DNA from: Bacteroidota bacterium
GTDB taxonomy: Bacteria; Bacteroidota; Bacteroidia; B-17B0; Aurantibacillaceae
Direction: 5' to 3'
Assembly (NCBI GenBank): GCA_013816615.1
Contig: JACDED010000010.1
Location: 26,066-60,215 of the forward strand
Length of the DNA stretch: 34,150 nt
The translations under genes were made by a program, and so were the position numbers. Under the pieces are notes generated by a model that was not told the origin of the DNA, made no database searches, and saw nothing but the letters and a program-made list of their open reading frames with translations. Shown piece after piece: positions 9,901-17,223 of this stretch (position 1 is its first letter; the number at the start of each line of letters is the position of its first letter).

Positions 9901-11360
9901 ACTGATGATGTAATACAACCAAAGTTATTGGTAAATGCAATTGTATAAGCGCCGCTTGGTAAACCTGTTGGTGTTTGTGTAACAATAGCTGTTCCATTTA
10001 ACGAAAAACTAATAACCGTTTGGCCGGCAGGAGTAGTGTTATTTATGAAGATACTTCCATTACTATTACCGCATATGGCCGGATTAGGTACCAACGTTAA
10101 ACTCGGGTGCGGGCTGATACTAATTACCGAAGTAGAAAATGAAGTGCAGCCAGTAACTGTTACTTCGTGATAAACTGTATATGTACCAGGTGCTGTAAAA
10201 CTTCCGGGGCCGTAGTTGGCAGAAGATCCCGCAGCAGGGGCTCCGGCTGTGGGATTAAAAGTATAACTATGTGTGCCGCCAGGTGTTGAAGCTGCGAAAT
10301 TATAACTGTTACCAATTAAACACTGTGTTGCTGTTGGTACTGTATAAGCAGGATCAGGCCCGGGATTAATAGTAATATTACTTGTGACCGTATGTGAACA
10401 GACACCATTAGAGACCACGTGTGTAATAGTATAAGGCCCTGCATTGGCGAAGGACATGACGGGATTGGCAATATTAGGGGAAGTTATTGTTACACCTGTA
10501 GCTGGATTGGCCGACCACGTGTGCGTAACACCGGCAGTGCCGGTATGATTAAAATTAATAAGAGCATTGGTACAGGCATTTCCGCCTGTAAATGCGGCAG
10601 AAGGTGTTGTACCCACACTAACAGAAATTGTTTTTGTAATAGGTGTTTGACATGGCGCATTCACAGTAACAGAATAAATTGTAGTAATAGCAGGTGAAAC
10701 AACGATACTTGTAGCGGTAGAACCACTTGGCATCCATGAATAAGTGGTGTTACCGCAAGCCGATGTTGCAATATTGTTAATAGATAAGGTTGCCGAGTTT
10801 GGCGCACAATAATTAGGTGGTACGGCGGTAACACTAAAATTTAATGCCGTAAAGGCTCCCGGTACAACAAAAGATGTCATGGCAGACCAAGGCCCTGCGG
10901 GTGGAACAGCGGTACTACCTCCTAACCATTCCCTGGATCGTAAAAAATAGGTTTGCCCGGGACATAAATTAGTAAAAGGTATAAAAACAGCAGTATATGG
11001 CTCCAACACACATTGGTCAGGCCAATTATTTCCTATTGTATAATTTGGCACATTCAATAATCCAAAATACCATGGATGTGCATTATACGTAGTGCCGGGT
11101 CCGGCCCAGTTATCAATTGTGTTTTGAACTGCAGGTGATGGTAAACCAGTTAAACCGGCTGCCGTACAGGCAATCTCTACCTGCATCCAATATGGCCCGC
11201 AACCACATGTAGACGCATTGGACGAACCGTTAACCGTAACGCCTGTTGCACCAACAGTAACGTTGTAATTTACCAGAGGTAAACCGTGACATGCTTTAAC
11301 TTTAAAACTTACAAAAGTTAAAAAGAAAAATACAATTGCTAGCTGTAACTTTTTATTCAT
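3933..11360 (-). CDS. Giant SprB-repeat/PKD surface protein with gliding-motility (type B T9SS) C-terminus
   Basis: This is a 2475-residue secreted protein, probably a cell-surface adhesin exported by the type IX system. It has a signal peptide (MNKKLQLAIVFFFLTFVSF..KA), then an N-terminal region of Ig/fibronectin-like character to about residue 410. From about 418 to 2050 there are 21 clear SprB-like repeats, averaging roughly 77 residues. Each has a Cys-x(3-4)-Asn-Gly start, a GGTPxYxYxW core and a GxYTVTVTDxxGC end. A degenerate 22nd repeat has its Cys near 2048. PKD-like domains follow (about 2150-2380). The last ~94 residues begin YIPNAFTPDNNG and contain IFDRWGELIF and GWDGK, matching the gliding-motility-associated C-terminal domain. 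SprB in Flavobacterium is the mobile gliding adhesin; orthology here is not shown. Base composition changes along the gene (see findings). Confidence 0.88.
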   Translation of the reverse strand: MNKKLQLAIVFFFLTFVSFKVKACHGLPLVNYNVTVGATGVTVNGSSNASTCGCGPYWMQVEIACTAAGLTGLPSPAVQNTIDNWAGPGTTYNAHPWYFGLLNVPNYTIGNNWPDQCVLEPYTAVFIPFTNLCPGQTYFLRSREWLGGSTAVPPAGPWSAMTSFVVPGAFTALNFSVTAVPPNYCAPNSATLSINNIATSACGNTTYSWMPSGSTATSIVVSPAITTIYSVTVNAPCQTPITKTISVSVGTTPSAAFTGGNACTNALINFNHTGTAGVTHTWSANPATGVTITSPNIANPVMSFANAGPYTITHVVSNGVCSHTVTSNITINPGPDPAYTVPTATQCLIGNSYNFAASTPGGTHSYTFNPTAGAPAAGSSANYGPGSFTAPGTYTVYHEVTVTGCTSFSTSVISISPHPSLTLVPNPAICGNSNGSIFINNTTPAGQTVISFSLNGTAIVTQTPTGLPSGAYTIAFTNNFGCITSSVTNIANTPGVTNLATTFTNPACGNSNGTIVLGTVTGGTGPFTYSVNNGPFSAAPPLTNLPAGSYVITVKDVNNCVFTKTVTLVNTPPPTNLTFTTSPTACVGNTGIIGITGVSGGTPAYSFSVNGVASGSVVNSQSFGPHVITVSDLNGCTFSLTANVAMVSGPTAATIAVTAAACGNANGSATVTGVTGGSPAYQYSFNGGPFVGSGIQAGMLAGPKSVVIQDVNSCTLTVNFTIGNTGSPSSAIATLTNVSCFGGANGGFSVSTSGGTPGYNYTLTPGNITNGFGIFTALGAGVYTINVKDALGCVTTVTTSISQPAALTLSLSSLQPPCNGGNNGTVSATAGGGTSPYQFNINGGPNQVSNTFNTNISAGAYNVTVIDNLGCTFSQTIAVTQPLPITATLSTIAANCSSANGSGSVAASGGTPIYTYTWSPLGGNGAQTTGLVAGTYSVLIKDTKNCTLTAVATISAIPGGTAVITNTTHVTCFGAANGSLTANMVGNVTAPLTFSWSNTSTNQTAGPLAPGNYTVTVTDFYGCKSTAVGTITQPSSITVTPAGSPALCFGQASGSATVSASGGTPGYNYLWSPNGSTTTVAPGLAAGNYSIQVTDANNCVQVRTITITQPTSVTINTSTLTAACSQSNGAASATATGGTPAYSYTWSTGFIGQSLVNVFAGTYTVQVKDGNGCLYVLAATVPNASGPAIGVSSFTNPNCFGGNNGIATTTISGGTPGPGFPVYNWSNGQNTGTATNLLNGVYTVTLTDAAGCKASASVSIVQPASLTINVSGTNPKCFNATNGTANAGVSGGTPGYTYAWLPAPGAGGSSATPSGMGPGNYGVTVTDSKGCIIQGSVALTNPPQMLSAIASTNVTCFNACNGLALASTSNAIGAVSYFWTGGPVPLTTQSVANLCAGQFTMLATDQNSCTATTVVNITQPALLTLSLSAIGSVSCSGGNNGFATAAPNGGTPAYTYSWSNSQSSATSNNLIAGTYTITVTDSKSCTATTLANITQPAGLTANATSTNVTCFNANNGIGNVGYSGGTGIPNILWQPSLYTTQNTGANLAPGNHTVTLTDGNGCQITKTITITQPAQLVANITTVVPTNCGQANGSSSVAASGGAGGYTYLWSSNPSFTNAGITSVVAQAYTVTVKDANGCTISTNTVIPNIAAPVVVVTATAAVVCYGQANGGATVSVSGGAGGNTFLWSYLAQTTQNVNNLPGGLHSITVTDLAGCVGGAVVNITQPTQLVTAIGSVTNVACSGQFNGAAQILSNGGTPNYTYLWSPSAQTNSVLTGVVSGIYTCTVSDANNCTSTKTVNIGQPNPLIITTNTVIQNNCFGNNTGQINTSVSGGSPGYTLTWTPAQPANNPVITNLVAGNYTLAVIDAQGCQVQNPYTITEPSVLTIQSTATTQATCGNANGTANVVISGGSPAFSYNWNTSTAQLSPNATGLPPGNWVLTTTDAKGCVITASVNITAAILPSVSATSSNVTCFNYANGSATLSPLGVSPFTYNWSPSGISTAVINGLGPAVYSATITDNNGCKTYTTVNITQPNVLGLIPSPPQTICFGNIAQIYGQASGGSTPYTYTLTDLSSNTTTTLQSPGGMNSTPTLTMSTQYTVSVTDANGCSAGPQTIVVGVRPPLLAVGSTSTICDTKTLTLSPTITSPGKGGPYNYSWSNAAIGSSAVITANYIAAQTSTYSVVIDDGCSIPNAKAIFTVIVNPAPNATFTPVRSEGCAPLTVMYNGIGDSTTTNFNPFFWTFGGVPQTASPVLNPQIITYVNPGTYSLALTVTNKYGCQQTITDLTAAEAFSVPVASFFTNPGSASLMEPTIHFNNTSSSANAYVWDFGDYTFPNVNSSFAINPDHIYSYAGTYQIYLVAINTKGCKDTATGTIEITPDMGVYIPNAFTPDNNGRNEVFMPYGYGISEDNYKMEIFDRWGELIFTSTEFRKGWDGKVKGTNITGQDGVYIYKITISDLENNKKNYVGHVTLLKQ

Positions 11361-11797
11361 AAAACTTAATTTAAATATTAATTAACTATTTAAACTTTCG
11401 GCTACAACCACAAGCACATTTACTTATGCGCTTATTCAACTCCCCGAAAATTTATATAAACACTTCCAATTTTTGTTAAATTTAAAAACATATCTGATGT
11501 AGTCGAAATTATTCACTCATTTAAAACAGCTATTCAATAAGTGGCATGGTTGAATAACCTGTTTAAAACGTGTTAGAAGGGTGTTAACAACCCATAGCAA
11601 AACCCCTCGCAAGCCTCTGAAAACGCGGAAGTATCTAAAAATGGAGGAAAAAAAATTCCCGATCTGGGGAAGCTCTAAACTAAATTTTTAGATTTTTTTG
11701 TAGGCTTTTTGCGTCCTAAAAACACCCTGAAAATTCTCATTTAAATGCTTCAGGTTTTTGGGTAGATTCACAAAAATATCACAATAAAATATTTAGG
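11361..11797. other. Intergenic region between adhesin and ferritin genes
   Basis: This divergent gap holds no open frame that I can support. It contains several small dyads. TATTCAA (11531-11537) and TTGAATA (11550-11556) form a 7-bp inverted repeat with a 12-base spacer. TGTTAACA (11582-11589) is a perfect 8-base palindrome with partial outer symmetry. TTCCC/GGGAA forms a short hairpin near 11656-11672. Any could be an operator for the adhesin or ferritin promoter, but none matches a regulator site that I know. Confidence 0.3.
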
Positions 11798-11805
11798 TAT
11801 ATTTG
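11798..11805 (+). promoter_or_regulatory. Putative Bacteroidota -7 promoter element for ferritin
   Basis: TATATTTG matches the Bacteroidota sigma-70-type -7 consensus TAnnTTTG and lies 15 bases before the ferritin ATG. A TTTG -33 element is not visible at the usual spacing. No Shine-Dalgarno sequence is present, which is normal in this phylum. The leader would be very short. Confidence 0.4.
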
Positions 11806-11820
11806 TAAAAATTATAGATT

Positions 11821-12348
11821 ATGTTATCAGCTAAAGTAAGCGCAGCTTTAAATAAGCAAATAGAAATGGAAGGCTCTTCCTCACAATATTACCTGGCAAT
11901 GGCCAGTTGGGCAGAAACACAGGGTTTAAACGGCGTTTCGGCATTTTTATACACACATACTGATGAGGAACGTATGCACATGCTAAAGCTTTTAAAATTT
12001 GTGAATGAGCGCGGCGGCCATGGTATTGTACCTGCGTTAAAACAACCGCCTGTTACTTTTAAATCTGTAAAATCTGTATTTGAAGAAATTCTTAAACACG
12101 AAATGAAAGTTACTGCAGAGATCAATAACCTTGTTGAGATCACCCTTAAAGAAAAAGATTATACTACCCACAATTTTTTACAATGGTACGTTAGCGAGCA
12201 AATTGAAGAAGAAGCTTTAGCAAGACAAATTGTAGATAAATTAAAACTGATCGGTGACGATAAAAGCGGTTTGTATTTCTTTGACAGGGATCTTGAAGGA
12301 ATGGCTAAAATTGAGGCTGCTAAAGGCCCAAAGTCTTCTGAAAAATAA
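11821..12348 (+). CDS. ftnA: Non-haem ferritin
   Basis: This is an iron-storage protein that oxidises Fe(II) and stores the mineral inside a 24-subunit cytoplasmic cage. At 175 residues it is the usual length for bacterial FtnA. The ferroxidase-site residues fall at the same numbers as in E. coli FtnA: Glu17, Glu50, His53, Glu94 and Gln127, with Tyr24 nearby and Glu130 at the third iron site. The start ATG follows a -7-like element, and transcription appears to be monocistronic. It converges with the divIC-like gene, with only two bases between the stop codons, and its apparent terminator lies inside that gene. Confidence 0.93.
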   Translation: MLSAKVSAALNKQIEMEGSSSQYYLAMASWAETQGLNGVSAFLYTHTDEERMHMLKLLKFVNERGGHGIVPALKQPPVTFKSVKSVFEEILKHEMKVTAEINNLVEITLKEKDYTTHNFLQWYVSEQIEEEALARQIVDKLKLIGDDKSGLYFFDRDLEGMAKIEAAKGPKSSEK

Positions 12349-12350
12349 TT

Positions 12351-12635
12351 TTATTTAGTAACGAAGACATAAACGTCTTCGTTATCTTTTTTCATTAAAT
12401 ATTTCTCGCGCGCAAACGTTTCCAAGCTTTTTGTATTGGTTTGCAACTCGCTTAAATTAGTTCTGTTGTTTTCTATTTCAGCAATGTAATATTCTTTTTC
12501 TTTTTGAAGTTTGTTGCGTTTACTGATAAGATCTAATTGCGTAAACACATCATTCTTATCGAAAAAAAGAAGCCACACGATAATTCCAATTATCGTTAAA
12601 AAATATTTATTCTTAATGATCTTAAATAAAAACAT
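12351..12635 (-). CDS. Septum formation initiator family protein (DivIC/FtsB-like)
   Basis: This is a small bitopic cell-division protein of 94 residues. A short N-terminal cytoplasmic segment is followed by one transmembrane helix (YFLTIIGIIVWLLFF, about residues 11-26). A coiled coil follows (about 32-70, with heptad-like LQKEKEYYIAEIENN), then a C-terminal segment with FAREKYLMKKDNEDVYVF, which is typical of the DivIC/FtsB family (Septum formation initiator domain). In the divisome this family pairs with FtsL-like proteins to activate septal peptidoglycan synthesis. It stands alone here, without enolase or other frequent neighbours. Its 3' end doubles as the ferritin terminator. Confidence 0.85.
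   Translation of the reverse strand: MFLFKIIKNKYFLTIIGIIVWLLFFDKNDVFTQLDLISKRNKLQKEKEYYIAEIENNRTNLSELQTNTKSLETFAREKYLMKKDNEDVYVFVTK
12360..12392 (+). terminator. Ferritin terminator embedded in the opposing coding sequence
   Basis: AACGAAGAC (12360-12368) pairs perfectly with GTCTTCGTT (12375-12383) across a six-base loop, followed by ATCTTTTTT on the plus strand. The 9-bp stem and T-run are a classic rho-independent terminator for ferritin. The whole structure lies within the last codons of the convergent divIC-like gene. Confidence 0.75.
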
Positions 12636-12683
12636 ATTACATTAGTATTATAAAGATAGATAAGAAACCTCAGCGCTTTTAAA

Positions 12684-13442
12684 ATGAAAAAAAAGATTAT
12701 CAATACCTGCCTGTTAGTTATTCTTGTTTCCCTGTTTTCGTTTACCCCACGCTTTGATGACGGCTTTAAAACAGCCCAATTAGGCAATAAGCGTGTTAGA
12801 ACAGCTTACGATAAAAAATGGGTGGGTTTACAGGCCCAGCTTTTAGAAAAGAAAATTAAAAAGGATGATTTTGATCTCTACTTCCGCATTTTTAAGTTTG
12901 AAAAACAGTTTGAGCTTTGGGTAAAAAATAAAAGCGACCAAAAATATACTTTATTAAAAACACTTCCAATTTGTGCTTCCAGCGGCGATCTTGGTCCGAA
13001 AAGAAAACAAGGTGATTACCAGGTGCCTGAAGGTTTTTACGAAATAGCCACTTTTAATCCAAACAGCAGCTATCATTTGGCAATGAAAATAAATTACCCT
13101 AACGCCAGCGATCGTATTAAAAAATCTGCAACCGATCCGGGGGGTGATATCATGATCCATGGCAATTGCGTAACTATTGGCTGCATTCCATTAGAGAATG
13201 ATCCCATTGAAGAGGTTTATGTTTTAGCTACCGAAGCAAAAAACAAAAAACACACAACGCACATAGCCATTTACCCTTGTCGCTTTAACGAAAAAAATAA
13301 CACAATGCTTAAAAAGAGTTACGACGAAGAGAAAAATAAATTCTGGGAAACTTTAAAAAAGCCGTATGCTTATTTTGAAAACACCAATATCATTCCAAAA
13401 GTAAGCGTTTCTAAAACGGGTGATTATACTTTTACCGAGTAA
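12684..13442 (+). CDS. YafK-type L,D-transpeptidase family protein
   Basis: This is an exported YkuD-fold enzyme of 252 residues with an N-terminal signal or anchor (MKKKIINTCLLVILVSLFSF). The catalytic signature is IMIHGNCVTIGCIPL, with His159 and nucleophile Cys167. The upstream block GPKRKQGDYQVPEGFYEI is characteristic of the YafK branch (COG3034). Known activities of YkuD proteins are L,D-transpeptidation; E. coli YafK (DpaA) instead hydrolyses the peptidoglycan-lipoprotein link. Which reaction occurs here cannot be told, though a Braun lipoprotein substrate is not expected in this phylum. The stop codon is three bases before the DUF4296 lipoprotein gene, so the two are probably co-transcribed. 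Confidence 0.88.
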   Translation: MKKKIINTCLLVILVSLFSFTPRFDDGFKTAQLGNKRVRTAYDKKWVGLQAQLLEKKIKKDDFDLYFRIFKFEKQFELWVKNKSDQKYTLLKTLPICASSGDLGPKRKQGDYQVPEGFYEIATFNPNSSYHLAMKINYPNASDRIKKSATDPGGDIMIHGNCVTIGCIPLENDPIEEVYVLATEAKNKKHTTHIAIYPCRFNEKNNTMLKKSYDEEKNKFWETLKKPYAYFENTNIIPKVSVSKTGDYTFTE

Positions 13443-13445
13443 GTT

Positions 13446-13832
13446 ATGGCCTGCCCTTCATTTATAAAAATACTATTATCTGTCACGGTAATAACCGTTA
13501 TGGCTTCTTGTTTAAATAAAAACGATGAAACCCAATTGCCAGCAAATATTTTAAACGAAGAAGAATTTACAAAAGTGATCGTTGATTTTGCCCTTGCCGA
13601 AAGCACAAGTAACATAAATGTAAAAAATTTACCAGCTGATAAAATGGATTCGTTGTATACTTTTAATCCGCTTACGGAAAATAACGTTTCTAAAAGTCAG
13701 TACGATTCCACAATCACTTTCTATTCAAAACATCCTGCTTTATATAAAAAAGTGTACGACAACGTTTTAGAAGAATTAAGTAAAATGCAAATAAAAACGG
13801 ATAGCGCTAAAGTTGATCCGGCCGTAAAATAA
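13446..13832 (+). CDS. DUF4296 domain-containing lipoprotein
   Basis: This is a 128-residue putative lipoprotein. A hydrophobic leader ends in VMASC, placing the lipidated Cys at residue 22. The mature part contains EEFTKVIVDFALAES and a C-terminal YDSTITFYSKHPALYKKVYD block, matching the DUF4296 pattern that is widespread in Bacteroidota. No function is established for the family. It starts three bases after the L,D-transpeptidase stop, and its last 26 bases overlap the end of the convergent gene on the minus strand. Confidence 0.75.
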   Translation: MACPSFIKILLSVTVITVMASCLNKNDETQLPANILNEEEFTKVIVDFALAESTSNINVKNLPADKMDSLYTFNPLTENNVSKSQYDSTITFYSKHPALYKKVYDNVLEELSKMQIKTDSAKVDPAVK

Positions 13833-15378
13833 CAAATTTTTCAACCTTGGTGTTATTTAAATAAAGCACAATGTCAGTTGCGTTTTCTGCCTGGTAGGGC
13901 AATGGCACTGCATCAAAATTAGCATTATGATACAACAGTTTTTTATCCATAACTCCATTATTATCTATCGTGTACATTACAAGATTTGAATGCCAAAGAT
14001 TGGTTTCTTTTTTAAAACGATGGTAATTAAATTTATCGGTTTCTTTTTTAAAATTTGCGGGCGATTCTAAAACAACAACGTGTAATTTATCTTTAAAAAT
14101 AAAAGGCATGGCTTTGCCAATATTTTTAAAACGTGTGCGGCCTTTAAAAGAATATATTTTTCGTGGAATAATGTTTTGATGCAACACCTGCCCGGTTTTA
14201 GGATCGTTTTGCAATACTAAAAGCTCTTTGTAATAATAATCCTCTACCCGCTCCGTTAACACGTACTCTGTTGTAGCGGTATTTAAATTTGTAAGTAGCC
14301 TGTACTCTTTATATGCAGCGCTTTTATAATCTGTACCATCATAAAATGTAAGATTTTCTTTTATTGAACTATCTAATGGTATTATATAAGGCCTTGAAGT
14401 ATTCGTAAGGTCATTGTTGAATTTTTCATTTAAAAAATAAGTGCATATCTCTCCGCCCGGCTTTAGCGAAGAAAAATGTACGAGCGTTGAAACGGTTTCT
14501 TTTGAAGGAATTAAGCGAATGCTATTTACGCCCGTAAATCCATCTAAGAACATTTTATTTCGTACAGGAAAAGCTGCTTTGTTTAAAAAGCTTACTACTA
14601 TAAGCGAATCATAAAAAAACACGGGCACCTGCACCTGCTCATGATTTATATTTTTACGTTTATAAGAAACAATGTGAGCCTTTGCTAAAACAAAAAATAA
14701 ATCGTTAGTAGCATTAGCTTCAAAAGCCGTTGAATAGCCCGTAGCAGCATTTTCAATCGGAAGTTTTTTTGTAAGCACTACTTTTCGTTTTTCTACATCA
14801 AATATCAATACTGTTTTTTTAATTAAGAAAGTGCCATACGTTTGTGATGCAACAATTAAAATATTATTGTTGTATGTTCGTTTGTATTCAAAATCTATTT
14901 CGGTTACACCTTTTTCTTTCTCAAGCGCTGCTAATTCAATAAATCCTGATGCTTTACCAAGTGTATCGGTAATTTTAAGGTAGATGCTCTTTTTTGAGTT
15001 TAATACTTTTTCAAATAAGAAATAAGTATGATAGTTGTACTCAAAAAAAAGATAATCAAGGTTTTCGTAATTAAACCAGTCGGCATTTATGCTATCCAGC
15101 TTTAATGGTGTAAAAGAAACGATCTCAGCCGAAGGCTTTGCTCTTCTTTCAATAGTAATATCGTGCGCAGCTTTATTATAGCGCAATAAAAAAAAGTAAT
15201 TTGAATGATTATTTATGATGGCAAGCGGTACATTTTTTTTACGCGCTTCAAAATCCCTGCTATAAACGGGTTGCGAAAAAAATGAAGAACAATATGCAAT
15301 TAAAAAAGCAAATAGTGCTATTCTAAATATTTTATTCCACAGTAACACTTTTTGCAAGATTTCTTGGTTGATCAACAT
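13807..15378 (-). CDS. Hypothetical exported protein
   Basis: I do not recognise this 523-residue protein. It has a hydrophobic N-terminal stretch (IFRIALFAFLIAYCSSFFSQ), probably a signal peptide. The rest is rich in short beta-type segments with many aromatic residues and charged turns, compatible with a beta-propeller-like or WD-type periplasmic protein; that is a guess from texture. The ATG at 15378 lies 47 bases inside glmS. The signal peptide would fit better with a GTG at 15348 (residue 11) or the TTG at residue 8, so the start is uncertain. The close overlap with glmS suggests translational coupling. The 3' end overlaps the DUF4296 gene antisense by 26 bases. Confidence 0.65.
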   Translation of the reverse strand: MLINQEILQKVLLWNKIFRIALFAFLIAYCSSFFSQPVYSRDFEARKKNVPLAIINNHSNYFFLLRYNKAAHDITIERRAKPSAEIVSFTPLKLDSINADWFNYENLDYLFFEYNYHTYFLFEKVLNSKKSIYLKITDTLGKASGFIELAALEKEKGVTEIDFEYKRTYNNNILIVASQTYGTFLIKKTVLIFDVEKRKVVLTKKLPIENAATGYSTAFEANATNDLFFVLAKAHIVSYKRKNINHEQVQVPVFFYDSLIVVSFLNKAAFPVRNKMFLDGFTGVNSIRLIPSKETVSTLVHFSSLKPGGEICTYFLNEKFNNDLTNTSRPYIIPLDSSIKENLTFYDGTDYKSAAYKEYRLLTNLNTATTEYVLTERVEDYYYKELLVLQNDPKTGQVLHQNIIPRKIYSFKGRTRFKNIGKAMPFIFKDKLHVVVLESPANFKKETDKFNYHRFKKETNLWHSNLVMYTIDNNGVMDKKLLYHNANFDAVPLPYQAENATDIVLYLNNTKVEKFVILRPDQL

Positions 15379-17176
15379 TACAACCGCGCATTACCGCAAT
15401 GTGATATGATAATAATTGCAAAGGAATTACAGAAATAAGCGGCACTAAAAACTCATCTGTTTCAGGAATCTCGATGCAATAATCCGCTACACCTTTCACT
15501 TCAGTATCACCGGAAGTTACAACTGCTATTATTTTTCCTTTACGTGCTTTTACTTCCTGAATGTTGCTTACTACTTTTTCGTAGTTGGCACCTTTTGTTG
15601 CAATTACGAACACCGGCATTTCTTCATCAATTAAAGCAATAGGGCCGTGTTTCATTTCAGCTGCAGGATAACCTTCGGCATGAATGTAAGAGATCTCTTT
15701 TAATTTTAATGCGCCTTCTAAGGCCACAGGAAAAGAAACGCCTCTTCCTAAATATAAAGCGTTGCTTGTATCTTTATGTATAAAGGCGATCTCGCGCAAC
15801 TTATCATTTAATTTTAATACCTCTTCTATTTTAGAAGGAATTGCTTCCATCTCGTAACATAACTGGCGATAACGGCTTTCGGTTAAGGTACCGCGCACTT
15901 TTGCCATATGCAAGGCCATAAGCGTTAGTACTGTAACCTGCGCTGTAAATGCTTTTGTAGATGCCACACCAATTTCAGGACCGGCATGCGTATAACTACC
16001 GCCATGTGTTGCGCGTGCAATAGATGAACCTACTACATTACAAACACCCAATACGGTTGCGCCTTTTGATTTTGCCAATTCAATAGCCGCTAATGTATCT
16101 GCAGTTTCGCCACTTTGTGAAATAGCAATTACAATATCATCCTGGAAAAGAATTGGATTACGGTATCTGAACTCAGATGCATACTCCACCTCAACAGGTA
16201 CACGAGCAAATTCTTCGAATAAATATTCAGCTACGAGGCCTGCGTGCCATGATGTACCACAGGCAACAAAGATAATACGTTTTGCTTTTTCAAATTTTTT
16301 CTCGTGATCAACAATGCCACCCATTTTAATTTCGCCGGCATTTGCATTTAATCTTCCACGCATACTATCTAAAACAGAACGTGGTTGCTCATAGATCTCT
16401 TTCAACATAAAATGATCGTAACCACCTTTTTCAATGGATTCGATCTCTAATGTTAATTCCTGAACGTATGGCGTAACTACTTTATCTTTTAAATTACGGA
16501 TCTTTAATTCCTGTCCTCTTCTTAAAATAGCTACCTGTTCATCTTCAAGATATACTACGTTTTTTGTATACTCAACAATTGGCGAAGCATCAGAAGCAAT
16601 AAAAAAATCATCGGAGCCAATACCAATTACCATTGGACTTCCTTTTTTTGCAGCTATAATTGTGTCAGGATCGTTTTTATCCAACACAACAATAGCGTAT
16701 GCACCAATAACCTGTTTTAATGCTGCCTGCACAGCATGGCCCAATTTCATTTTTTCGTGCGTTTTAATTTCTTCGATCAAATGAATTAAAACTTCAGTAT
16801 CTGTTTGCGATAAAAATGTATGGCCGCGTTTTGTTAAACCTTCTTTAATGGCCGAATAATTTTCGATGATCCCATTGTGGATCATTACAAGATCTTTTGT
16901 TTGAGAATAATGCGGATGCGAATTTACATCGTTTGGCTCACCGTGTGTAGCCCAGCGTGTGTGACCGATACCAATATTACCGGTAGTATCTTCTTTATTT
17001 ACAAACGTCAAAAGGTCACTTACTTTTCCCTTGCGCTTATACACGTTAAGGGTTCCTTCTTTATTGATCATAGCAACGCCGGCACTATCGTAACCACGAT
17101 ATTCCAAACGTTGTAATCCTTTAATTAAAATAGGGTAAGCTTCGCGTTTACCAATATATGCTACAATTCCACACAT
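15332..17176 (-). CDS. glmS: Glutamine--fructose-6-phosphate aminotransferase (isomerizing)
   Basis: This cytoplasmic enzyme makes glucosamine-6-phosphate from fructose-6-phosphate and glutamine, the first step towards UDP-GlcNAc for peptidoglycan and LPS. At 614 residues it has the normal length. It begins MCGIVAYIGKREAYPILIKG, where Cys2 becomes the N-terminal nucleophile of the class II amidotransferase domain; RLEYRGYDSAGVA and GHTRWATHG follow. Two SIS sugar-isomerase domains occupy roughly residues 290-430 and 460-595 (CGTSWHAG, SQSGETADT). The C-terminus is the canonical LAKSVTVE. It lies downstream of rluB and yraN on the same strand and overlaps the following gene. I see no glmS ribozyme in the 47-base leader. 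Confidence 0.97.
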   Translation of the reverse strand: MCGIVAYIGKREAYPILIKGLQRLEYRGYDSAGVAMINKEGTLNVYKRKGKVSDLLTFVNKEDTTGNIGIGHTRWATHGEPNDVNSHPHYSQTKDLVMIHNGIIENYSAIKEGLTKRGHTFLSQTDTEVLIHLIEEIKTHEKMKLGHAVQAALKQVIGAYAIVVLDKNDPDTIIAAKKGSPMVIGIGSDDFFIASDASPIVEYTKNVVYLEDEQVAILRRGQELKIRNLKDKVVTPYVQELTLEIESIEKGGYDHFMLKEIYEQPRSVLDSMRGRLNANAGEIKMGGIVDHEKKFEKAKRIIFVACGTSWHAGLVAEYLFEEFARVPVEVEYASEFRYRNPILFQDDIVIAISQSGETADTLAAIELAKSKGATVLGVCNVVGSSIARATHGGSYTHAGPEIGVASTKAFTAQVTVLTLMALHMAKVRGTLTESRYRQLCYEMEAIPSKIEEVLKLNDKLREIAFIHKDTSNALYLGRGVSFPVALEGALKLKEISYIHAEGYPAAEMKHGPIALIDEEMPVFVIATKGANYEKVVSNIQEVKARKGKIIAVVTSGDTEVKGVADYCIEIPETDEFLVPLISVIPLQLLSYHIAVMRGCNVDQPRNLAKSVTVE

Positions 17177-17223
17177 AATTATTAATTCAAAAATGGTTTT
17201 CTATACTTTAAAAATACTAATTT

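Noticed and set aside
4423-10697. Several plus-strand open frames opposite the giant adhesin
   Set aside because: They are antisense shadows of repetitive Gly/Thr/Ala codons; none has a leader, domain or start context.
17177-17223. glmS ribozyme upstream of glmS
   Set aside because: The 47-base gap is too short and lacks the ribozyme core; it is known mainly from Firmicutes.
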